A DNA stretch of 64,000 bases from Enoplosus armatus (taxonomy: Eukaryota > Chordata > Actinopteri > Centrarchiformes > Enoplosidae), in NCBI RefSeq assembly GCF_043641665.1, contig NC_092184.1, positions 1,600,501 to 1,664,500 of the forward strand, given 5' to 3'. Shown piece after piece: positions 62,501 to 64,000 of the stretch. Numbering within the stretch: the first letter of the stretch is position 1; each line of letters starts with the position of its first letter. The translations under genes were made by a program, and so were the position numbers. The notes under the pieces were generated by a model, which saw only the letters and a program-made list of their open reading frames with translations, was not told where the DNA came from and did not search any database.

Positions 62501-62910
62501 GACCCCGTAACATTGCCCCCCGCAGCAAACCTCTCGTTCCACAGGAAACACTGTACATGTATATTTTGTTATTCTCATCGTCCCCTCCTTTGCTCTTTAT
62601 TGTACTGAAATGCATTTTCAATATTTTCTCCTTCCCTTTGCTCAAACCTGGTCTCCTCCTCAAACCTCTCTTCTGTTCCATCTGTTCTACATTTCCCCTT
62701 TGTTTTCCCCTCCTTTGTCTTCCCCTGCTCCCTCCATCCTCCTTCACACAGGTGGTGAGTCAGCGGTTCCCACAGAACAGCATTGGTGCGGTGGGCAGTG
62801 CCATGTTTCTGCGCTTTGTCAACCCAGCTATTGTGTCTCCCTATGAGGCTGGCATCTTGGAAAAGAAGCCCCTGCCCAGGATAGAACGGGGTCTCAAACT
62901 CATGTCCAAG
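29165..62910 (+). CDS. nf1: neurofibromin 1, 5' half (31 exons visible)
   Basis: Ras GTPase-activating protein and tumour suppressor that switches off Ras at the membrane. Thirty-one exons with GT/AG junctions join into one open frame of 1375 codons with no stop; the 3' half lies off the right edge. In order: an N-terminal helical region (about 1-540), the Cys/Ser-rich domain (about 540-870), a tubulin-binding region, and the start of the GAP-related domain, with the arginine finger in TLFRGNSLASK (residue about 1209, human R1276) and the FLRFVNPAIVSPYE signature in the last exon. Against human, all of human exon 17 (52 codons) and the first 31 codons of human exon 21 are absent, while a Ser-rich segment is 14 residues longer. 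Teleosts may carry nf1a and nf1b; this copy was not assigned. Confidence 0.97.
29225..34973. other. nf1 intron 1 (5.7 kb)
   Basis: CpG-rich near its start, with two T-runs (29321-29340, 29443-29466) and an AC microsatellite (about 30052-30070). A T-rich to A-rich stretch near 32310-32610 looks like an antisense retroposon with an inverted poly(A) end. No exon was recognised. Confidence 0.5.
32310..32610 (-). mobile_element. possible antisense retroposon 3' end
   Basis: On the minus strand the segment ends ATAAAATCAATAAAATATATT followed by A-residues (32310-32320), as expected of a poly(A)-ended insertion. An A-run at 32587-32606 lies at the other side. Family unknown. Confidence 0.3.
34974..35117 (+). 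CDS. nf1: nf1 exon 2
   Basis: Encodes LPIKVGHQNTHTKVSTEHNK and continues to LTTILKNVNNM, 48 codons as in human. Acceptor tttccccctttcag-type, donor gtgagt. Confidence 0.96.
35118..36506. other. nf1 intron 2 (1.4 kb)
   Basis: No coding sequence. It has an ACAG/CAGA microsatellite near 36146-36170 and is otherwise unremarkable. Confidence 0.5.
36507..36590 (+). CDS. nf1: nf1 exon 3
   Basis: Encodes RIFGEASERNLYLSQLIILD and on to EKCLAG, 84 bases. Acceptor ctttacag, donor gtgagt. Confidence 0.96.
36591..38636. other. nf1 intron 3 (2.0 kb)
   Basis: Contains a short C-run near 36691-36706 and, near 37398-37480, GGCTGCGACTAAGGATTATT-type sequence resembling an interspersed repeat frequent in fish. 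It ends in a strong T-rich tract before exon 4. Confidence 0.45.
38637..38827 (+). CDS. nf1: nf1 exon 4
   Basis: Encodes QSKDCLRLDETMLVKQLLPE and on to NNFNAVFSRIST plus two bases of Arg. 191 bases as in human (legacy exon 4a). Donor gtacct. Confidence 0.96.
39024..39130 (+). CDS. nf1: nf1 exon 5
   Basis: Encodes LQELTVCSEDNVDVHDIELM then QYINVDCSKLKRLLQ, 107 bases (legacy 4b). Acceptor tgtctcctcag, donor gttagc. Confidence 0.96.
39330..39397 (+). CDS. nf1: nf1 exon 6
   Basis: Encodes ETVLKFRALKKPAQLAVINS then LEK, 68 bases (legacy 4c). The first codon is shared with exon 5. Confidence 0.95.
39619..39694 (+). CDS. nf1: nf1 exon 7
   Basis: Encodes AFWNWVENYPDEFTMLYQRP then QADMA, 76 bases (legacy 5). 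Donor gtatga. Confidence 0.95.
39695..41600. other. nf1 intron 7 (1.9 kb)
   Basis: Non-coding. A GGGATGGGCGACACCAAATT-type segment near 39870 looks like an old interspersed repeat. The intron ends in an uninterrupted (GT)18 tract four bases before exon 8. Confidence 0.55.
41561..41596. repeat. (GT)18 tract forming the exon 8 acceptor region
   Basis: Perfect (GT)18 followed only by TCAG and exon 8, so it occupies the place of the polypyrimidine tract. Confidence 0.97.
41601..41758 (+). CDS. nf1: nf1 exon 8
   Basis: Encodes AEKLFDLVDSFAESAKRKAA and on to ITHTISKDTVEDSKANK, 158 bases (legacy 6). Its acceptor lacks a normal pyrimidine tract, and its donor, gtggga, is weak at +4 to +6. Skipping would shift the frame. 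Confidence 0.95.
41771..41800. repeat. (AC)15 tract just after exon 8
   Basis: Perfect (AC)15 starting 13 bases into intron 8 and complementary to the (GT)18 before exon 8. Confidence 0.97.
41865..42038 (+). CDS. nf1: nf1 exon 9
   Basis: Encodes KLFLDSLRKALAGQGSSKQL and on to FLLVQSIVMDLK, 58 codons as in human (legacy 7). Donor gtctga is weak at +3 to +5. Confidence 0.95.
42039..43300. other. nf1 intron 9 (1.3 kb)
   Basis: Rich in GCTAACGTTAGC-like words, as seen in some fish DNA elements, but no element ends could be defined. No exon recognised. Confidence 0.4.
43301..43429 (+). CDS. nf1: nf1 exon 10
   Basis: Encodes ALLFNPAKPFWRGTGSQNAD and on to RINPHNNQHFK. At 129 bases it is two codons longer than human (an extra Thr-Gly in the WRGTGSQ loop). 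Confidence 0.95.
43530..43604 (+). CDS. nf1: nf1 exon 11
   Basis: Encodes VCLAASSPSTFHFVLVNSLH then RIITN, 75 bases (legacy 9). The acceptor, ttgtcctgaag, has a short pyrimidine tract. The 105-base intron that follows has no room for the small neuronal exon 9a of mammals. Confidence 0.93.
43710..43841 (+). CDS. nf1: nf1 exon 12
   Basis: Encodes SHLDWWPKIDAVYCYSGELR and on to THAPLRMTP, 132 bases (legacy 10a). Donor gtgagg. Confidence 0.95.
43842..44212. other. nf1 intron 12 (371 bases)
   Basis: Non-coding, no recognised feature. Confidence 0.5.
44213..44350 (+). CDS. nf1: nf1 exon 13
   Basis: Encodes SLTFKGKMTTSLKFKEKATD and on to IHADPKLMLH, 138 bases: one codon longer than human (legacy 10b). 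Confidence 0.95.
44493..44606 (+). CDS. nf1: nf1 exon 14
   Basis: Encodes NPVKQAPEMQSSTAELITGL and on to QLSQEAME, 114 bases (legacy 10c). The acceptor region is (GTG)n and GTT-rich rather than pyrimidine-rich. Confidence 0.95.
44607..45287. other. nf1 intron 14 (681 bases)
   Basis: AT-rich, with a T-rich acceptor region. No further feature recognised. Confidence 0.5.
45288..45367 (+). CDS. nf1: nf1 exon 15
   Basis: Encodes ALLVLHQPETIELWNPDAPI then ETFWDI, 80 bases (legacy 11). Start of the Cys/Ser-rich domain region. Donor gtactc. Confidence 0.95.
45368..45922. other. nf1 intron 15 (555 bases)
   Basis: Ends in a C-run of about 19 bases (45891-45909) followed by TTTTGTTCTGCAG, a C-dominated polypyrimidine tract. 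No other feature. Confidence 0.55.
45923..46046 (+). CDS. nf1: nf1 exon 16
   Basis: Encodes SQVLFLICRKLIGQQMVNGT and on to LICRNKFLLKNK, 124 bases (legacy 12a). It ends in phase 0 and is followed directly by the equivalent of human exon 18. Confidence 0.95.
46047..46281. other. nf1 intron 16 (235 bases); human exon 17 equivalent absent
   Basis: In human a 156-base exon (legacy 12b) lies between these two exons. Reading this short intron in all plus-strand frames gives no similar peptide, and the intron opens with an early in-frame stop. Confidence 0.75.
46282..46528 (+). CDS. nf1: nf1 exon 17 (equals human exon 18)
   Basis: Encodes ECATMGGGIPICRQAQTKLE and on to LASVSNMMGT, 247 bases, one codon shorter than human (legacy 13). 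From ICRQAQTKLEV onward identity with human is high. Confidence 0.95.
46529..46948. other. nf1 intron 17 (420 bases)
   Basis: Contains an AC microsatellite at 46876-46906, about 40 bases before exon 18. No other feature. Confidence 0.6.
46949..47022 (+). CDS. nf1: nf1 exon 18 (equals human exon 19)
   Basis: Encodes RSTLQKRVMALLRRVEHPTP then GNIE, 74 bases (legacy 14). Confidence 0.95.
47023..47342. other. nf1 intron 18 (320 bases)
   Basis: Short AT dinucleotide run at 47246-47263; otherwise nothing recognised. Confidence 0.5.
47343..47426 (+). CDS. nf1: nf1 exon 19 (equals human exon 20)
   Basis: Encodes AWEDTYAKWDQATKQILNFP then KNKADDGQ, 84 bases (legacy 15). Ends in phase 0. Confidence 0.95.
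47427..48369. other. nf1 intron 19 (943 bases)
   Basis: Contains a GA run (47794-47820), a G-run (47825-47838) and a CCCCCA-repeat at its 3' end (48343-48369) that serves as the splice-acceptor tract. No exon encoding the missing 31 codons of human exon 21 was found here. Confidence 0.65.
48370..48759 (+). CDS. nf1: nf1 exon 20 (equals human exon 21, shorter at its 5' end)
   Basis: Begins QEWINMTGFLCALGGVCLQQ, which in human lies 31 codons inside the exon. It continues through PPMGPMSERKHSMIS, a Ser/Ala-rich stretch (VASASSCSSSASS), and TNVKDLLGLELSPALYPMLF to FFDTQGP. 390 bases against 441 in human. The SERKHS site corresponds to human S876; the human RRMS site (S818) falls in the absent part. 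The acceptor is a tandem CAGCAG. Confidence 0.94.
48760..49183. other. nf1 intron 20 (424 bases)
   Basis: Nothing recognised beyond splice signals (donor gtgagt, acceptor gatttccag). Confidence 0.5.
49184..49323 (+). CDS. nf1: nf1 exon 21 (equals human exon 22)
   Basis: Encodes VPINETNTQFVEQTIAIMKN and on to ASIETMMLNLV, 140 bases (legacy 17). From TNTQFVEQ onward nearly identical to human. Confidence 0.96.
49324..49859. other. nf1 intron 21 (536 bases)
   Basis: Nothing recognised. Confidence 0.5.
49860..49982 (+). CDS. nf1: nf1 exon 22 (equals human exon 23)
   Basis: Encodes YVRILGNVLRAIQIKTKLCQ and on to DDLSFCQEMKF, 123 bases (legacy 18). Confidence 0.96.
50073..50156 (+). CDS. nf1: nf1 exon 23 (equals human exon 24)
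   Basis: Encodes NKMVEYLTDWVMGTSNQAAD then DDIKCLT, 84 bases (legacy 19a). Flanked by a 90-base intron upstream. Confidence 0.96.
50272..50388 (+). CDS. nf1: nf1 exon 24 (equals human exon 25)
   Basis: Encodes DLDQASMEAVVSLLAGLPLQ and on to AKSQLFL, 117 bases (legacy 19b). The acceptor region is GT-rich (about 50246-50264) rather than pyrimidine-rich. Confidence 0.96.
50389..51801. other. nf1 intron 24 (1.4 kb)
   Basis: Contains the hAT-like fragment at 50830-51150 and a CA run at 51170-51188. A C/GATAGCCGGCC-type segment near 50464 may be a terminal part of the same insertion. Confidence 0.5.
50830..51150 (-). mobile_element. degenerate hAT transposase C-terminal fragment
   Basis: The minus-strand frame reads AEVDTYMRDNSPSSDTPDQW followed by EKHSDDLPE, resembling the start of the hAT dimerisation domain in BED-type transposases; a frameshift-like change then loses the expected continuation. 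It is too degraded for firm family assignment. Confidence 0.4.
51802..51983 (+). CDS. nf1: nf1 exon 25 (equals human exon 26)
   Basis: Encodes YFTLFMNLLNDCSEVEDEGQ and on to LLNANVDSGLMHSI, 182 bases (legacy 20). Part of the tubulin-binding region. The GGRKRGMSRRLASLRHC core is the same as in human. Confidence 0.96.
52106..52317 (+). CDS. nf1: nf1 exon 26 (equals human exon 27)
   Basis: Encodes LGYHKDLQTRATFMEVLTKI and on to MALANVVPGSQW, 212 bases (legacy 21). Start of the GAP-related domain. One change against human: Gly for Cys in VVPCSQW. Confidence 0.96.
52482..52643 (+). CDS. nf1: nf1 exon 27 (equals human exon 28), arginine finger
   Basis: Encodes DELARVLVTLFDSRHLLYQL and on to LASKIMTFCFK, 162 bases (legacy 22). 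TLFRGNS contains the arginine finger (human R1276) that stabilises the Ras transition state. No difference from human was seen in this exon. Confidence 0.97.
52762..52859 (+). CDS. nf1: nf1 exon 28 (equals human exon 29)
   Basis: Encodes VYGAAYLQKLLEPLLRGVIT then TPEHISFEVDPT, 98 bases, two codons shorter than human (legacy 23-1); the shorter piece is the surface loop between VIT and HVSFEVDP. Confidence 0.95.
52860..54245. other. nf1 intron 28 (1.4 kb)
   Basis: Contains family-2 repeat copy 2 at 53965-54110 and a wider mobile-element-like region (53420-53960), including ACTAAGTATGACGTC- and AGTATGCGGCACAAG-type segments. No exon recognised. Confidence 0.5.
53965..54110. repeat. dispersed repeat family 2, copy 2
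   Basis: Shares TTTGAAGGCCCACTATTGGC and GCAGTCAGCACTGAAGAATC with 21935-22075, in the same order and orientation, with a different middle segment. Confidence 0.8.
54246..54381 (+). CDS. nf1: nf1 exon 29 (equals human exon 30)
   Basis: Encodes LEQGENLEENQRNLLQITER and on to FPPQLRSVCHCLYQ, 136 bases (legacy 23-2). Its donor, gtagac, joins either to the 63-base alternative exon or directly to exon 31; both keep the frame. Confidence 0.96.
54589..54637. repeat. (AT)n microsatellite, about 24 units
   Basis: Nearly perfect AT alternation in nf1 intron 29. Confidence 0.95.
56089..56661. mobile_element. non-autonomous hAT-like element
   Basis: The left end CAGTGTTTCCCATATATTGA and the right end, whose complement begins CAGTGTTTCCCACAG, are inverted repeats of 12 perfect bases with a further region of match (ATTTGTGG). 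CAGTG termini are typical of hAT elements. There is no transposase ORF, and the flanks do not show a clear 8-base target duplication. It ends 258 bases before the alternative exon. Confidence 0.65.
56825..56876 (+). promoter_or_regulatory. nf1: GU-rich tract upstream of alternative exon 23a
   Basis: Interrupted (GT)n ending 43 bases before the exon. In mammals, CELF proteins acting through UG-rich sequence upstream of exon 23a promote skipping; the location here is equivalent. Function in this species is inferred. Confidence 0.5.
56920..56982 (+). CDS. nf1: nf1 exon 30: alternative exon 23a
   Basis: A 63-base exon encoding 21 residues, beginning ATCHSLLNKATVKEKKENKK and ending in Ala. This is the Lys-rich insert in the GAP domain known as exon 23a (human exon 31); in mammals its inclusion lowers Ras-GAP activity and is regulated by tissue. 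Acceptor gttctgtag, donor gtaagt. The last residue is Ala instead of Ser; the rest is as in human. Confidence 0.96.
57020..57115 (+). promoter_or_regulatory. nf1: U/AU-rich tract downstream of exon 23a
   Basis: Successive TTTTTTTGAATTTTATTTTT- and ATTTTTTATTTTTTATTTGG-type runs begin about 40 bases after the donor. In mammals, Hu proteins and TIA-1/TIAR act through U/AU-rich sequence next to this exon. Function here is inferred from position and composition. Confidence 0.5.
61780..62417. mobile_element. non-autonomous DNA element with TIRs
   Basis: The left end TTACCGTATATTCTCGAATA (61781-61800) and the right end (about 62398-62417), whose complement begins TTACCGTATTTTCTCAAATA, are inverted repeats with two mismatches in 20. 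The interior has recurrent GGCTTTTATT and GGCCTTTATTTGA words. No transposase was seen. Confidence 0.65.
62752..62910 (+). CDS. nf1: nf1 exon 31 (equals human exon 32)
   Basis: Encodes VVSQRFPQNSIGAVGSAMFL, then RFVNPAIVSPYEAGILEKKP and on to RIERGLKLMSK, 159 bases (legacy 24). It contains the RasGAP signature FLRF-NPAIVSP. Acceptor cttcacacag, donor gtaagg. Last exon before the right edge. Confidence 0.96.
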
Positions 62911-64000
62911 GTAAGGCTGGTGAATATGATGGTTTTGTGATGCAACTGACTAGAGGGAAATTGAGTAAGGATTTTAGTTTGAAACTGAATATTAAGTCCT
63001 ACTAATATGTGCTTGTTTATTTCACGAGGGTATGAGGAGTAATGGATAAAAGGCAGTAAGGCATAAGTGGAGTGGAAGGATGTGGGATTATGACTACTGT
63101 CACAGTTATAAATCCACTGTCACCATTCAGTGGTGTCGAAACTAAACCCTAGTGTTATTGTACAATTGGGTTGAATGCTAGGAAATGAGGCCACAAAATG
63201 TCCCAGAAATTCTCACCAAAAATCTACTCCCGTTTCCTTGAAAAATGCATGTCTTGGTGTTTGCATACTGAAGAATATTATACGGAGGAACAAAGACTCC
63301 TTCTCCAAACCTCATTAATCAGCGTTTCCCCTAGGATGGAGTTGTAGCAGCGGAGGTGGAGCGTCAGTATGAAAAAAATGTTTTCAACCCTCACAGGTTG
63401 TAGTTTTTCACATCACACTCAGACATTAGATTGGACTTTAAAAAAAATATTAATCACAGGATGACATCGGTTAAACAAGGCCTGCAGTGAAGGGATTTGA
63501 ACCGCAATTTGTTCATCCTCCCTAAGTCAGGGTGAAGCCACTTACCAGCTGTAGGAACGGGTATGGTTGGAGCTTATCCAAAAGAATGAATTCAAAACAG
63601 GATTAGAATTGATATACATTTTAAACTAATACTAAACCAAATATCGTTTTTGGGCAGCAATAGTAAAGTCACTATCTACACTGAATAATATCTCACTGGA
63701 AACAAATCTAAAATGTCAGTAAAATAAATGATATTCCTGACGTCAAAATACAGAGTGAAGTTTAGAAAGAAAGAAGAAGACAGACATCAGTCTTTCTATG
63801 GCAAGAATTCTTGGGAACTAATTTTACCAATTAAGTACCAATTGTGAGCCGCTACTTGTAATGGGTATGTCCGCAATTATAGCAGGAGACAGCAAGACAA
63901 CCAGAAAACCCCAATTTAAGCCGTGGACAAGGACCGGACTAGTTACTGCGACGGCAAACATGTCATAGTTACTCAAAGCAAGACAATGTAACCTTCACTG
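62911..64000. other. nf1 intron 31, to window edge
   Basis: No further exon. AT-rich. CAGCGTTTCCCCTAGGATGG near 63319 resembles a degenerate hAT terminus, but no partner end was found. Confidence 0.45.

Larger units (their letters stand above)
56983..62751. other. nf1 intron 30 (5.8 kb)
   Basis: Begins with a U/AU-rich region (57020-57115). It has CA microsatellites (57379-57409, and a GT run at 59497-59523), repeat remnants (one ending TATCGCCCAGGCCTAG at about 59227), an A-run (61440-61457), and a TIR element at 61780-62417. No exon recognised. Confidence 0.55.

Noticed and set aside
63319..63420. Possible next nf1 exon or hAT element near the right edge
   Set aside because: No splice-flanked neurofibromin sequence was seen, and only one hAT-like end is visible.

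Overview
The window is eukaryotic, vertebrate and most likely from a ray-finned (percomorph-type) teleost. Coding sequence lies in short exons with GT/AG splice sites. Introns are compact and full of CA/GT microsatellites and fish-type transposon fragments. Every recognisable protein is a close relative of a vertebrate one. No bacterial, phage, CRISPR or plasmid features were seen.

Layout. Bases 1-430 hold an antisense LINE reverse-transcriptase fragment. Bases 1040-13721 (minus strand) hold the 5' half of nlk (Nemo-like kinase): four coding exons, from the His/Ala-rich N-terminus to the kinase hinge; the rest lies beyond the left edge. Bases 13722-15200 are the GC-rich 5' flank of nlk. A second CpG-rich stretch at 18620-18961 looks like the 5' exon of smco4, whose 59-codon ORF is intact at 22643-22822 (plus strand). 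A decayed antisense BEL/Pao LTR retrotransposon fills 24420-27130. Bases 28480-29164 look like the nf1 promoter and leader. From 29165 to the right edge (plus strand) are 31 coding exons of nf1 (neurofibromin), adding up to an open frame of 1375 codons and stopping inside the Ras-GAP domain. The alternatively spliced exon known in mammals as 23a is present at 56920-56982.

nlk is a MAPK-like kinase acting in Wnt/Notch signalling. nf1 is a Ras GTPase-activating protein. smco4 is a tiny membrane protein of unknown function. They are not an operon; the shared neighbourhood is chromosomal synteny (human NLK and NF1 are both on 17q11, SMCO4 is elsewhere).

I did not find a wholly new biological system. 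The most useful observations are: (1) two in-frame absences in the Cys/Ser-rich domain of neurofibromin compared with human (all of human exon 17, and the first 31 codons of human exon 21 including the RRMS phosphosite), with a 14-residue Ser-rich gain nearby; (2) exon 8 of nf1 enclosed by a (GT)18 tract that forms its 3' splice site and a complementary (AC)15 tract just after its 5' splice site; (3) conserved architecture around exon 23a (GU repeats upstream, U/AU-rich tract downstream) with a hAT-like insertion close by; (4) a 1.3-kb long-inverted-repeat element in nlk intron 1; (5) several dispersed repeat families present more than once. Exon boundaries were read by eye from splice consensus and reading frame, and comparisons with human proteins are from memory of those proteins.
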